Below are positions 22,646-33,850 of a stretch of 64,000 bases of DNA, piece after piece (position 1 is the stretch's first letter; every line of letters begins with the position of its first letter). The DNA is from Closterium sp. NIES-65 (taxonomy: Eukaryota; Streptophyta; Zygnematophyceae; Desmidiales; Closteriaceae): NCBI GenBank assembly GCA_948144175.1, contig CANXME010000520.1:1417539-1481538 (forward strand), given 5' to 3'. The notes beneath the pieces are model-generated. The model saw only the letters and a list, made by a program, of their open reading frames with translations. It ran no database searches and had not been told where the DNA came from. Made by a program: the position numbers and the translations under genes.

Positions 22646-25600
22646 TAGCACCCGCAGCAGGACCTCCGCCAGGACTGACAGCAGGACTAGCACCTCCGAG
22701 ACCGGCGGCACCAGCACCCTCAGCAGCCGAAGAAGCACCAGCTCCAGTAGTACGCCTCTAGCGCCGGCCAAACCACTCGCGCAGCTCCTGTCGAGAGAGT
22801 GGCTCCCGCCGAGACGAAGCACCCGGAGAACCACCAGGCCCAGCACCGCCAGACGCCACACGAGTAGGTCCAGCGGCCGCGGGCTCCGCACCCCCAGGCT
22901 CAGTAGCTCCAGACTCAGCACCCCCAGGCTCAGCAGCTCCAGACGCAGCACCCCCAGGCGAAGGACCCCCATGCTCAGCACCCCCAGTCGTAGCACCCCC
23001 AGGCTCAGCACCCCCAGTCGTAGCACCCCCAGGCTCAGCACCCCCAGGCACAGCATCCCCAGTCGCAGCACCCCCAGACTCAGCACCCCCAAGCTCAGCA
23101 CCCACGCGCGCAGCACCCCCAGAGTCAGCACCCCCAGGCTCAGCACCCGCAGCAGTACCAGAGTCACCAGCAACCTCGACCGGCTCGACTGCATCTACCT
23201 GGGACACACCTGAAGGGGCAGGACCCTGAGGGGGGAGGGGGTCTACCGAGGGGGGACCTGGCACAAGAAAGTGCGGTGGCGGGGGGAGGGAAGGAGTGCG
23301 GTAGGGGAAGAGGCGGTAGTAGGGGACTAACTCGTCGAACGTGACGTCCTGGGAGGACAGAACACGACGAGAGGTGGGGTGGTAGAACTGCCACCTAGGG
23401 GCGTCAGGGGGGGAAGCCAAGGAAGACACAGGGAGCAGCATGAGGGGAAAGCTTGTCCGCAGACAAGTCGCGGACAAACGCCCGAGATCCCCAGACACGG
23501 AACGCAGACGCATCGCCGACCTTCCCCGTCCACAGCAAGGCTGGGGAGGTCTCCGGCCTGGAGATCCTGGGGTGAAGGTTGATTTGATGCGCCGCGTACC
23601 GAACCGCAAACGGCCACAGAAAATGGGGGGCAGCCGCATGCATCATGGATGTACGAGCGACGTCCATGACCATGCCAATGCGGCGCTCAGCAATCCCATT
23701 TTGCTGTGGAGAGTCCGGAAGCGTAAAGGTCTGGCGGATGCCTCGCGCACGACAGTAGGCTCGCAGAAGGCGAGAGGAGAACTCTCCGCCTCGGTCAGAG
23801 TGCAGACGCAGAACAGGAAAGTCCGAGCCGAAGCTCCTCCTGAGGTGGAGACGAGCTGCGCGGATCCAGTCGATCAACACCTCAGCAACATCACCCTTGC
23901 TGCGCAAGGGGAAGCCTGTGGTGTAACGCGAGTAGTCGTCAACCACCAGCAGGAAGTAGCGCTCGTGACCCTGTCCACGGACGCGGGCCGGGCCCCACAC
24001 GTCCATGTGAAGCGTCTGCAGCGGGGCCTCTGTCGGGGGAAACTGAGAGGAGTGAGGGGCAGCCCGGAGCCGCCCCTCGACACAGGGGACACATGAAGGA
24101 CCAGGCCCTCGATGAAGGGGAGGGAGGGACCGGGGGAGACCAGAGACAAGGACACGGGAAGCCATGCCTCGGAGACGAGGCAGGGAGGGGTGACCAAGAC
24201 GGTGGTTCCACAGGAGAGTCTCGTGAGACAGGAGGCGACACGAGCAGGGGGCAGACTCAGGTACAGACCTGGACGCTGCAGCAAACACCTGACCCGACGC
24301 AGCTACCCGGCCAGACGCAGGGACAGGAGGGGACCCAGTGGTCAGGGTGTAGAGGCTCGACCCCGGCCGACGCGAAAACGTGGCCAGGTGCCGGCCCCTG
24401 CGTGCATCCGAGCAGTGGGTCACCCGCTGACTCGCAGGAGTAAACTGGTGAACCCCCGCATCCTGCAGGTCAGCACCACTCACCAAGTTCGTCGAGAACG
24501 AGGGGAGGTAAAGACCAGACAAGGTGCCAGAGGGGGCAGCCGGACACGGGAGGACAGTGGAGAAGTGAGAGAGGACAGGACCCCCAGAGGGGTCTGCCAG
24601 GGAGACTGCAACCGGCCGACCAAGCGGCGTGAGTGTGGTGCGGTCTCGAAAGAAGGAGCGCGAAGCCCCTGAGTCAAGTGTGAAGGTGAGGGAGGCCGAA
24701 GCTGACGCGGTACCTGAGAGCGCAGCCTCACCAGTACCTGAGGGCACAGACGCGCTGGCACCTAGCGCAGCAGTACCAATGCCCGGGTCGGGCGAGAAAC
24801 ACCGGTAACAGTCACCCTCATCACTAATAGTCACAGCATACATGGCAGCAAGGATAGCATCAAAGTCAAGATCATAGATAGCAACACCTGCCCTAGACAG
24901 CTCTCCCCAGCGGGGGATCTCACTAGCCTCCGAGAACTGCTGACGCCAAGCGTCCGTCAGGCGGCCAAAGCAGCGCTGGGTGGGGTGGGCACCCCCACAC
25001 TGCTCACCAGCGCGGTCGCCGGAGCGAAGGACGTAGGTGCACGGACCGAAACCCCCACCACGCTGACGCTGCGTGTACCACTCACGGAGCTGCTGAGGAG
25101 GGGGGATGTCCCGAGAACGCTGCTGCTGCTGCTGCTGCTGGCGCTGACCACTCCCGGAGCCGCTCCGCTGAGAAGAACCACCCCGACCAGCTCCACCTCC
25201 TCCACCACCGCCGCCTCCACCTCCGCCGCCACCGCCGCCTCCGCTCCCACCGCTACCGCCACCGCCGCCTCCGCCTCCGCCGCTGCCACCACCACCTCCA
25301 CCCCCGCCACCACCCCCACCGCCACCCCCACACCCCCCGCCGCCTCCACCGCCACCTCCACCACCCCCGCTAGCCCCACCCGCGCCCTTGCCCCCCTTGC
25401 CCTTGCCAGAGCGGCGTCTCCCGCTAGGGGCAGACGCCGCACCAACCGACTCAAGACCAACGAGGTCGGCCGCAGCAGCAGAGGCGACAGAGGGCAACAG
25501 GGGGGAAGGGGAACACCCCTCAAAGATGGGGGTGCGAGGGTCACCACGAGAGGCTCCTACAGCGACTATGCTCTTCTCCGCTGCTAGGAGGGCCTTCTCG

Positions 25601-26173
25601 AGGAGGTCAACAGTGAGAGTGGTGGGACAGACTGAGAGGAATTGGTCCCTGACTACGCGAAGGGAGTCAAGGAGGCGGGTGACTATATAATAGAGAGTGA
25701 TGTACATGGGGGGGGGGGTTCTTGGCGCAGAACTCAGCAGGAAGCGCGGCGCGGTAGCGAGTGTCACTAGTGCGGAGGTGCGTAATGAGGTCAGCGACTG
25801 TGGGAAAGGCAGCAAGTTCAGAGAAGAGGTACGGTAGCATGAGGCGGCTCAGTGCAGCAGTGGCAGGGGAAGAGTAGCGCGCAACTACAGCGTCGTACAA
25901 GGTCTGAGCACTCTTGTACTGACTAAAGTGCGCGCGCTCAGTGGTAGGCAGGTGGCGACGCACAGCAAGACGTGCAGCAGCATCGCGTGTGGCCCACTGG
26001 GAGCGAACAGTGGGGTCAGCATCAGCAGCAGGGGCAGGAGAGGCGCCAGAGGTGAGGTCAAAGAGACCGTCTGCCCTATCGCACTGTAGGAAGAGCTGCA
26101 GGTCATCTACCCAAACCTCAAAGTCAATGGCTCGACCCTCAGCGTCAAAAGCGAGAACACTAGGGGTAGCCAT
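22645..26173 (-). pseudogene. Copia-3 gag-pol remnant
   Basis: On the minus strand: a capsid-like domain starting ATPSVLAFDAEGRAIDFEVW at 26173, Gly-rich tract (about 25390-25190), a poly-Gln stretch and QQLREWYTQR, then the expanded knuckle CTYVLRSGDRAGEQC...H....C (about 25050-24970). Protease LDSGAS (about 24680), WNHRLGH and integrase core (24210-23680, HMDVWGP, HSDRGGEF, NGIAERR) follow, then the 15-bp repeat linker coding for GGAEP-like units (23150-22890). It is a fossil with a few breaks. Confidence 0.9.
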
Positions 26174-26329
26174 GACAGCAGTAGTCTAGCAAGACCAACT
26201 GTAGGACAGGGGCAGTACAGTGACAGAAGCGCTGCTCTCACCGGACAGGGTGGGTCGGGCAGCTCAGCAGTGCAGTAGCACGGCAACACGACTGCTCGGA
26301 CGGCACAGCAGCGACTGCGGCTCCGCGGC

Positions 26330-27060
26330 ACCTGCGGCTCGGCTGATCAGGCGGCTCGGGCGGCTCGGGCGGCCCGGGCGGCTCGGGCGGCTCGGACTGG
26401 TCGGGCGGCTCGGGAGAGTCGGGCGGCTTGGGCGGCTCGGGCAGCTCGGGCAGGTCGGGCGGCTCGGGCGGCTCGGGTGGCGCGGGCGGTGTAGGGCGGC
26501 AGGGCCGCTGGTGAAAGGGGTGGCGGGGCCGCTGAGGAGGGCGGCGGGGCCGCTGAGTAGGGCGGCGGGGCCACAGGAGAAGTGTGGCAGGGCCGCTGAT
26601 TAGGGCGGCGGGGCCGCTGAGTAGGGCGGCGGGGTCGCAGGAGTAGGGCGGCGGGGCCAATGAGTAGGGCGGCGGGGCCGCAGGAGAAGAGCGGCGGGGC
26701 CGCTGATTAGGGCGGCGGGGCCGCTGCAGAAGGGCGGCGGGGCCGCGGAGTAGGGCGGCGGGGCCGCTGAGTAGAAGGGCGGCGGGGCCGCTGAGTAGGG
26801 CGGCGGGGCCGAATTGTGGGGCGACGGGGCCGCCGAGAAGGGCGGGGCCGCAGCAACGGTCGGCGGGGCCGCGAAGACGGGCGGCGGGGCCGCAATGCGG
26901 GGCGACGGGGCCGCTGAGAAGGGCGGCGGGGCCGCTGAGACGGGCCGCGGGACCGCACGAAAGGGCGGCGGGGCCGAAGCGACGGGCGGCGGGGCCGCTA
27001 GGGGAAGGGGCCACTAGGGCGATAGGGCCACTAGGGCGTAGGGGCCGCTAGGGCGGCTCG
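26330..27060 (-). repeat. GC-rich tandem array in Copia-3 leader
   Basis: Degenerate units of about 17-20 bp around GGGCGGCGGGGCCGCTGA between 26510 and 27010, and GGCTCGGGC units from 26340 to 26500. No gene is seen. Confidence 0.85.
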
Positions 27061-27065
27061 ACGAG

Positions 27066-27185
27066 GTGAGAGCCCGAAGCGCGACTCGGGCGGAGCGCGC
27101 TTCGGGCAGGAAAAAAAAAAAAAAAAGAGAGTCGATGTGGTGGGCCCTAGGCACAGTTCCCACGGGGGAACCTGCTCTGATACCA
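27066..27185 (-). promoter_or_regulatory. PBS and two leader hairpins of Copia-3
   Basis: PBS is TGGTATCAGAGC on the minus strand (27174-27185), the plant consensus. First hairpin: GTTCCC (27156-27161) with GGGAAC (27166-27171). GGGCCC at 27142-27147. Further in, GCCCGAAGCGCG (from about 27071) pairs over about 12 bp with a downstream arm ending about 27108, separated from the first by an A run. Confidence 0.6.
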
Positions 27186-27306
27186 TGAGGAAAGTAGAAC
27201 GAGAGTGAATGACTAAGGAATGGAAGTGATACAAATATGCAACCCTAGAAATGTGTATCCCATATGGACTACCCCACTATAGCCTACACAATATTATAAT
27301 TTGACA
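27186..27306 (-). repeat. 5' LTR of Copia-3
   Basis: 121 bp; minus strand starts TGTCAAATTATAATA and ends CTTTCCTCA, then the PBS. Confidence 0.92.
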
Positions 27307-29254
27307 TGTTGTTCTACCGTTACCTCCTGCGTCCTCTCTTCTTGACGTTGCTGACCCTCCGTCTGACCTTGCTCGTGCGTCCAGTCCGACTGTTACTCGC
27401 TTCCTTGCTACGGTTGTGACAGACCCTACGTTCTCGTCTCCTGCTGCGTCTGCCTTAATCGCTGAGCTCGTTGACTTTGCTGTTGTGTACCACCTAGACT
27501 ACCTTGCGAGTCTTGTCTCTGACCCTGACCCTGCCTGTCCTCCGTCCGTCGGGGGTGAGACTGCCCTTGGCTGTGACGTTCTTGAGGACAGACAGGAGGA
27601 GCTGTAGTGCCTTGCGACCGCTACACCCCATCACGCGACCATGCTACTTGCCCATGAGGGAGACCCGGATGCACTTGACATCCCCACTCCGCGCTCCTAC
27701 GGGGAGGCGATTTCGTGTGAGTACTCCACTCAGTGGCAGACAACCATGGACGCAGAGATGGATTGCTGGAAGTCCACAGGCACCTATGTCAACGAGGTTC
27801 CCCCTCCTGGGGCGAACATCGCCAGTGGCATGTGGATTTTCAGGTTGAAGCGGTCGCCGGGTTCTCCGCCTGAAGACACGTTACGTTGCTCGAGGCTTCA
27901 GTCAGCGTGAGGGGGTCGACTTCTTTCAGACCTTCTCCCCCACCCCGAAGATGACCACTCTTCGGGTGTTGCTACACGTTGCAGCTCAGCGAGACTACGA
28001 GCTTCACTCCCTCGAATTCTCGACAGCTTTCTTGCAGGGTAGCCTTTACGAGGCCATCTGGTTGCGCCGTCCACAGGGCTTCCCTGGGCCGTTTCCTGAG
28101 GGTACCCAGTAGAGCCTACGACGACCAGTGTATGGCCTGCGTTAGGCGCCCCGCGAGTGGCACGACACACTGAGGACGACACTTGCGTCTCTTGGGTTTG
28201 CTCCTTCGAATGCTGACCCGTCGCTGTTTCTACGCACCGACACTACTCTACCACCATTCGACATCCTCGTGTATGTCCACGACTTGGTTTTTGCTACTGC
28301 TGACACTGAGGCACTGGCCCTAGTGAAGGCGGAGCTGCAAGAGAGACACACTTGCACTGACCTGGGTGAGCTGCGGAGCTATCTTGGCTTGCAGATCACC
28401 CGGGACAGAGCACGGCGCCCCATCACCCTGACTCCGTCACACATGGTGCACCAGGTCCTTCAGCGCTTCCGCTTCACGTACTTCTCGCCACAGCCCACTC
28501 CTCTGGCTACCGGCCACTCGCTCTCAGCTCCACCTTCGGACGAGTCCGTAGAGCCGAGTAGTCCGTACCCAGAGCTTGTGGGTTGCCTAATGTACTTGAT
28601 GACGTGCACACGACCTGACTTCGCGTACCCTCTCAGCCTCTTGGCTCACTACGTGGCACCTGGTCGACACCGAAAGGTGCACTTTGATGTTGCGAAGAGG
28701 GTACTGCGTTACTTGTGCAGCACATCGGGCATGGGGTCCTTTTCTGGAGGACGGGGTTCAGTGGTCCTTACATGATACTCTGACGCTTCTTGGGCCGACG
28801 ACCAGGCAACTCAGCGTTCCTCACGAAGCTACACCTTCAGTCTTGGCGCCGGTTTTGTCTCGTGGAGGTCCACCCGTTCTTCTTCTGTGCTTGGTTCCAG
28901 CTGTGAGGCCGAGATCTATGCTGGGGCCATGGCTGCACAGGAGCTCCGCTGGCTGACCTACCTCCTGACCGACTTGGGGGAGCGGCCTCGTTCTCCTCCA
29001 GTTCTGTACGTCGACAACAAGGCAATGCTTGCCTTGTGTCGCGAGCAGAGACTGGAGCACCGAACGAAGCAGATTGCTCTTCGCTACTTCCTTGCGCGTG
29101 AGCTGCAGCGGCGTGGTCAGCTGCGCCTTGCTTTCGTGGCCTCTTGGGCCAACACTGCTGATGTCTTCACCAAGGCCCTTGGGGCTGGTAATCATCAGCG
29201 TTTCTGCACTACTCTTGGGTTTGTGCCCACTCTGCAACACCTGCTGGTTGCTTG
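27307..29254 (+). pseudogene. Copia-4 reverse transcriptase-RNase H remnant
   Basis: Recognisable parts are the end of the linker (TVTRFLATVVTDPTF, CPPSVGGETALG), the RT start (WKSTGTYVNEVPPPGANI), the RT core (to about 28480), and RNase H (about 28770-29250: SSCEAEIYAGAMAAQELRWL, VLYVDNKAMLALC, ANTADVFTKAL). It is more diverged from the other copies than they are from each other, so it is probably an older insertion. It is a fossil with several breaks. Confidence 0.88.
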
Positions 29255-29341
29255 ACTTGCTCTTGTTGTATACTGATATATATCTTTATACCTGCCTGTT
29301 TACTCTTGCTAGGTTGTGATCACTATATTGCCTTGCTATTA

Positions 29342-29901
29342 CCGTATTCTCCTGGATAAAACACCCCCCCCGTAATTGTACACCCCCGGGTAGCTTATAC
29401 GGGGTGGGTGTTATATCCGACCCCGTTAGTACTATACCCCTCTTTTTGGAGTGATTCTCTATAACACCCCCCTTTTCTTATAGATTCCTATTATAGCTGT
29501 TATCGAGTCCGATTCCTTACGGGAGGATATCGCGAAAATCACTCCATAGAAGAAATTTCGCATGTAGTTTCACTTAGAATCAGTCGAGATATCCCCCCTC
29601 CCACAATTTCGATGTCGCCACGCTGGCGAATCTTCCACTGCAAGTGGTCCAAGAGGTGAAGTGGCCCAAGTGGCCCAAGTGGCCCACAATATCCTCGTAC
29701 TCGGTTTTGCGGCATTGATCAACAATCTTGAAGCGAAGTCAGACCCCTGATTTTGTTTCACATCTTTTCTGTTTTATAAAAAATATACCATATCATAAGA
29801 CCCGGATATTATATAGGATTTTCCTTTGAGGAGACCCCCCCCCCCATTTTTTTCCAGTGGTTTTCATAATACCCTAGGGTGTTTTATCCGGGAGAATACG
29901 G
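29342..29901. mobile_element. TA-flanked short DNA transposon, copy 1
   Basis: 560 bp with terminal inverted repeats: left starts CCGTATTCTCCTGGATAAAA and right is its complement with one change in the first 24 bases. A TA lies on both sides (29340-29341 and 29902-29903). The interior is AT-rich with C runs just inside each end and no credible frame. TA target sites suggest the Tc1/mariner/pogo superfamily; it is non-autonomous. It sits in the 3' untranslated region of Copia-4, so it is younger than that insertion. A second copy of the same length is at 42092-42651. Confidence 0.85.
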
Positions 29902-30224
29902 TATAACTCTGCATGTGAACTGGCCTTGTGGCCGCTTGCTTGTGCTCAGATTGAGTGGTGTCATTGAGATCCACCCTGGCAGGCCCTACGAAGTCAGACT
30001 TTTTTCTCTGATTTGCACAAAAAACTCTGATATTTCAGATTTTTTTTTCCAGTGTACTCTGTTAAAATCATACTTTTTTTGGCCCAAACTCTGTAATTTT
30101 CAGACTTTTTTTAAGGCTAACTCTGAGAGTTCAGAGTTTTCTGAGAGTGTACTCTGATCATTTAGAGTACAAACGCGTCCTTGACTGGTGATTCGGACTT
30201 ACGGGTCACAACAGATTCGCAATG

Positions 30225-30415
30225 TCAACGCAAAATCGCCTTGACACAGCAAATCCGAGCTTTACAGCACAAGATTTTCGCCCAATCATAGCAAAATCGC
30301 CCTGACACAATAGATTTGCACTGTCAGAGCACAACAATTTTCGACCAATGACAGAAAACTCGCCCTAACATTGCAGATTCGCTCTTTCGCACCACAAGAT
30401 TCGCCCTGACACATA
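30225..30415. repeat. About 61-bp degenerate tandem repeat inside the hAT-like element
   Basis: Three units carry the theme AAAATCGCC(C/T)TGACACA...AGCACAA.ATTTTCG.CCAAT. Part of another unit (TTCGCCCTGTCAGAGCA) lies beyond N1 at about 32382, which confirms that N1 split this array. Confidence 0.7.
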
Positions 30416-30417
30416 TA

Positions 30418-30554
30418 TGTTAGAATATTATGTTTCTCTAGTCTGCAGTGGGGTACTCTATAGTGAGTACACCCCTTTTAGGGTTTGCTATATGCATCCC
30501 AATGTTTGCTAGTGAACCTCTCCTCTTCTCTCATTCATTCCTCATTTCTTCACA
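30418..30554 (+). repeat. 5' LTR of N1
   Basis: TGTTAGAATATT to TTCTTCACA; preceded by ATATA. Confidence 0.93.
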
Positions 30555-30639
30555 TGGTATAGAGCTGTCTCGATCCTTGGGCCCACCACTGAAAAAAAAA
30601 AAAAATTTCCTACCCGAGGCGCGCGCGTCGCGCCTGCCC

Positions 30640-31520
30640 TTAACGGCCCTAAGCGGCCCCTCGTAAGGCCCTTCGCGGCCCCTCGTTAGGCCCCCCTTCG
30701 CGGCCCCTCGTTAGGCCCTTTCGCGGCCCCTCGTAAGGCCCCTTCGCGGCCCCTCGTAAGGCCCCTTTGCGGCCCCTCGTAAGGCCCCTTCGCGGCCCCT
30801 CGTTAGGCCCCCCTCGCGGCCCCTCGTCAGGACCTTCGCGGCCCCTCGTACGGCCCTTCGCGGCCCCTTGTACGGCCCTTCGCGGCCCCTCGTACGGCCC
30901 TTCGCGGCCCCCCGTAAGGCCCCGTCACGGCCCCTCGTCGCGGCCCCCCGTCGCGGCCCCCCGTATCGGCCCCGTCGCCCGGCGTCGCCCCTGTCCAGGA
31001 CCTATCGCGGCCCTATCGCGGCCCTGCCCCTGCCATGCCCCGACCCTGCCCAGGCCCCGCCCTCCTCATGCCTGTCGTGGCGCACCAGGGGCCCGTGCAC
31101 CCCCCCCCCCCCCCCCCCTTTTCCCGTCGCCTTGCATGGCGAGCGGGGGGGGGGGGGGGCTGGGGGGGCGCGCGTCGCCCCTTCTTCCGCCTGCTCTGGC
31201 GCCCTGGGAGGCCGCGCGTCGGCCCCCGTACTCCTCCCCCCCCCCCCCCCCCCCCCCCCCCCTCAGGTCGCCTCAACAGGCGACGGGAGGGGCGACCTCG
31301 GGGGGGCCGTGCGTCGGAGCAGCCGCCCCTGGTGCAGCCGCCTCTGGCCCCTGGAGCAGCCGCCCCTGGCCCCTAGAGCAGCCGCCCCTGGTGCAGCCGC
31401 CCCTGGACCTCAGCAGCCGCCCCTGGCCCCTTGAGCAGGCGCCCCTGGACCCCGCGACGCCGCCCCTGGACCCGGTGCCGCCGCCTCCCTGTGCTGCCCA
31501 TTGCCGCCCGTTGCTGCCCG
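30640..31520 (+). repeat. GC-rich leader array of N1
   Basis: About 20 units of 16-20 bp around CTTCGCGGCCCCTCGTAAGGCC (shown here as its theme: CGCGGCCCCTCGT) between 30640 and 30960. Long C and G homopolymers follow (about 31101-31118, 31146-31158, 31238-31262), then the hairpin motif GTCGCCTCAACAGGCGAC near 31267, then GCAGCCGCCCCTGG units. Open frames here are low complexity. Confidence 0.8.
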
Positions 31521-31849
31521 TTGCTGCTCTCTCCCCCCCCCCCTCCCCCCTTCTTCGTCTCCTTGCTGCGCGTGCAGCCGTGGAATGGAGGGTATGGGGG
31601 TGGCGGGTATGGGGGTGATGGATGGTATGTTTCCCTTCCCCTCATCCTCCTTTGTCTCCCACTGCTGCATCTGCCGCTGAGGGGGGTGGATGTGTGGGAG
31701 CCAAAGGCGTGGTGCTAGGGGGTGGGGTGTGAGTGAACCTAGGGTTGCAGTAGGGGGTGTGTGAAATGGGGGTGGGATAGTTTGGGGAGGTTGAAGGGGG
31801 TGGCCGCCGTGAAGCCCGCAGCTCCAGTCGCCCGTGAGACCGTTGTGCC

Positions 31850-32020
31850 AGTCGCCCGTGAGCCCGTTGCTCCAGTCGCCCGTGAGTCCGTTGCTCCTGC
31901 CGCTCAGAGTTAGCCGCGGAGCCAGTTACTCCAGTAGCCCGTGTGCCAGTTGCTCCAGTTGCCAGTGTGCCAGTTGCTCCAGTTGCCCGTGTGCCAGTTG
32001 CTCCAGTTGCGCCGTGTGCC
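31850..32020 (+). repeat. Minisatellite in N1, unit about 24-30 bp
   Basis: Repeats of CCAGTTGCTCCAGTTGCC and CCAGTCGCCCGTGAGCC type lie between the leader and the 3' untranslated block. No known protein is encoded. Confidence 0.7.
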
Positions 32021-32239
32021 AGCAGCTTCAGCTACCGCCCACTACCTCCTCTCCTCTCATAGTCCCTCCTCCTCCACACTTGCCCTCTGCGATAGCCTCT
32101 AGCTTTGCTTACATTTGTGAACTTTAAACTGTTGCTTCTTGTACTTGTGCTCAGAATGTGTGGTGACATTGTGATCCACCCTGAGCTTGTTCTGCTTTGC
32201 TTGTTGTGCTGATTACACCCCACTTTGACTATGGGGGTG

Positions 32240-32376
32240 TGTCAGAATATTATGTTTCTCTAGTCTGCAGTGGGTTACTCTATAGTGAGTACAGCTCTTT
32301 TAGGGTTTGCTATATGTATCCCAATGTTTGCTAGTGAACCTCTCCTCTTCTCTCATTCATTCCTCATTTCTTCACA
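32240..32376 (+). repeat. 3' LTR of N1
   Basis: TGTCAGAATATT to TTCTTCACA; followed by ATATA (32377-32381). Confidence 0.93.
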
Positions 32377-32439
32377 ATATATTCGCCCTGTCAGAGCATG
32401 TATTATCGGAAATCCCCTTAGTGTTGTGTGTTTCGGTAG

Positions 32440-32568
32440 TGACAAAATTAGAAGAAAGAAAGAGGATTGAACTAGCAAGAATGAGGATACAAATAGCAAA
32501 CCCTAGAAGGGTTGTACTCGCTATAGAGCACCCCACTACAGGCTAGAACATAAGATAATATTCTGACA
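32440..32568 (-). repeat. 3' LTR of N2
   Basis: Minus strand TGTCAGAATATTATC to AATTTTGTCA. Confidence 0.93.
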
Positions 32569-33204
32569 CACCCCCATAGCCAAAGTGGGGTGTAATCAGC
32601 AGAGCAGGCAAAGCAGTACAAGCTCAGGGTGGATCACAATGTCACCACACAATCTGAGCACAAGTTCAAGAAGAAATAGTTTAGAGTTCACAATTATGAG
32701 CAAAGCTAGTGGTAGTCACAACGGGCAAGTGAGGAGGAGGAGAGAGAGTGAGGGGAGAGGAGATAGGAGGCGACGGCTGAAGCTGCAGACACACGGGCAA
32801 CAGGAGGCAGACTGGCACAGCGGCTACCGGACAGCGCCCGGACTACAGGAGTAACAGGCCCCGCGGCTCAAGTAGCGGCAGACGGGCAACGGACCCACGG
32901 GCGACTGGCGTAGAAGTCTAGCTCACTGGGCTACCGGGACAGCGCCCCGGACTACAGGTGCTGCGGACAATAGTACGGCAACCTCCATGCAGCTTCCCCA
33001 AACAGTCCCACCCCCCCTACACGCACCCGCTGCTACACCGCTAGCTCCACTCCCACGCACCCCCCTTAAACCCTAAACCCCAGTCTCCCACACAACCACC
33101 CCCCTCAGCGACAGCTGCAGCAGTGGGAGACGAAGGAGGAGGAGGAGCAAAGGGAGGAAGGCACACCGGCCACCCCCATACCCGACACCCCACCGCTCGC
33201 CCCT

Positions 33205-33274
33205 CCCGTCGCCTGTCGAGGCGACCTGAGGGGGCTGCTTGCGGCCCCCTCAGGTCGCCTCGACAGGCGACGGG
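33205..33274. repeat. Perfect 30-bp inverted repeat with 10-nt spacer in N2
   Basis: Arm 33205-33234 is the exact reverse complement of arm 33245-33274. Each arm also holds its own 7-bp hairpin, GTCGCCT with AGGCGAC. It can form a cruciform or a long RNA stem. The single arm recurs in Copia-0 (5376-5410) and, slightly changed, in N1 (31261-31285). Confidence 0.9.
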
Positions 33275-33299
33275 AAAAGGGGGGGGGGGGAAGGCGGGG

Positions 33300-33560
33300 A
33301 CGGGGCCGGGGCCGCGACGGGTAGGGCGACGGGCCGCATATAGTGCGGCGGTAGGGCCGCAGGTAGGGCGGCTGGTGGGCCGCAGGTAGGGCGGCGAGTG
33401 GCCGCAGGTAGGGCGGCTCGCGGGCCGCAGGTAGGGCGGCGGGTGGGCCGCGAAGGTAGGGCGACGGGTGGCCGCAGGTAGGGCGGCGGGTGGGCCGCGA
33501 AGGTAGGGCGGCGGGTGGGCCGCGAAGGTAGGGCGGCGGGCGGCCGCGACGGGTCGGGCA
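33300..33560 (-). repeat. Degenerate array in N2 leader
   Basis: About ten units around GGTAGGGCGGCGGGTGGCCGC, period 20-28 bp. Non-coding. Confidence 0.75.
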
Positions 33561-33627
33561 GCGGGGCCGCGACGGGTCCCCGTCGCCCGTCGCGGCGCCT
33601 CCAGAAGGCGACGCGACGAACGACGGG

Positions 33628-33775
33628 GCAGACGCCCGCCGCGCGCCTCGGGGCGCACAGCGGGCAGAGAACCGCCGCGCGCCTCGGGGCGCACGGCGGG
33701 CAGAAAACCGCCGCGCGCCTCGGGGCGCACGGCGGGCAGAAAACCGCCGCGCGCCTCGGGGCGCACGGCGGGAAG
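33628..33775 (-). repeat. 36-bp tandem repeat, four copies, in N2 leader
   Basis: The unit contains CCGCGCGCCTCGGGGCGCAC and a GCGGGCAGAAAA tail. The core GCGCCTCGGGGCGC can fold on itself. The same core appears once after GGGCCC in the leaders of Copia-0 and Copia-5. Confidence 0.85.
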
Positions 33776-33850
33776 GAAAAGGAGCAGCGGAAGCGAGGTG
33801 GTAACCCACCCACAGGATCGATCCAAGGGTATCGACCTGCTCTGATAGCA

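Larger units (their letters stand above)
22645..27306 (-). mobile_element. Copia-3: Ty1/copia element, 5' LTR to linker region
   Basis: The minus-strand element runs from its 121-bp 5' LTR (27186-27306) through leader, gag, protease and integrase into the linker before reverse transcriptase, where it meets Gypsy-1 gag at about 22645. Its outer LTR edge abuts Copia-4 coding sequence at 27307. Both flanks look like products of loss as well as insertion, since no matching 5-bp duplication can be paired. Broken, with a few breaks. Confidence 0.88.
30418..32376 (+). mobile_element. N1: coding-free LTR element (copia-related, non-autonomous)
   Basis: Two 137-bp LTRs (30418-30554 and 32240-32376) differ at about 5 positions (3.6%). 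The target duplication ATATA lies at 30413-30417 and 32377-32381. PBS TGGTATAGAGC at 30555, GGGCCCACCAC from 30579, GC-rich leader, the shared copia 3' untranslated block (32130-32195) and purine tract (32231-32239) are kept, but no gag or pol domain is seen in the 1.7-kb interior. It probably moved using proteins of a full copia element (inference). Confidence 0.9.

Noticed and set aside
31855-32127. Cys/Ser-rich frame in N1
   Set aside because: It arises from the 24-30 bp minisatellite and has no counterpart elsewhere.
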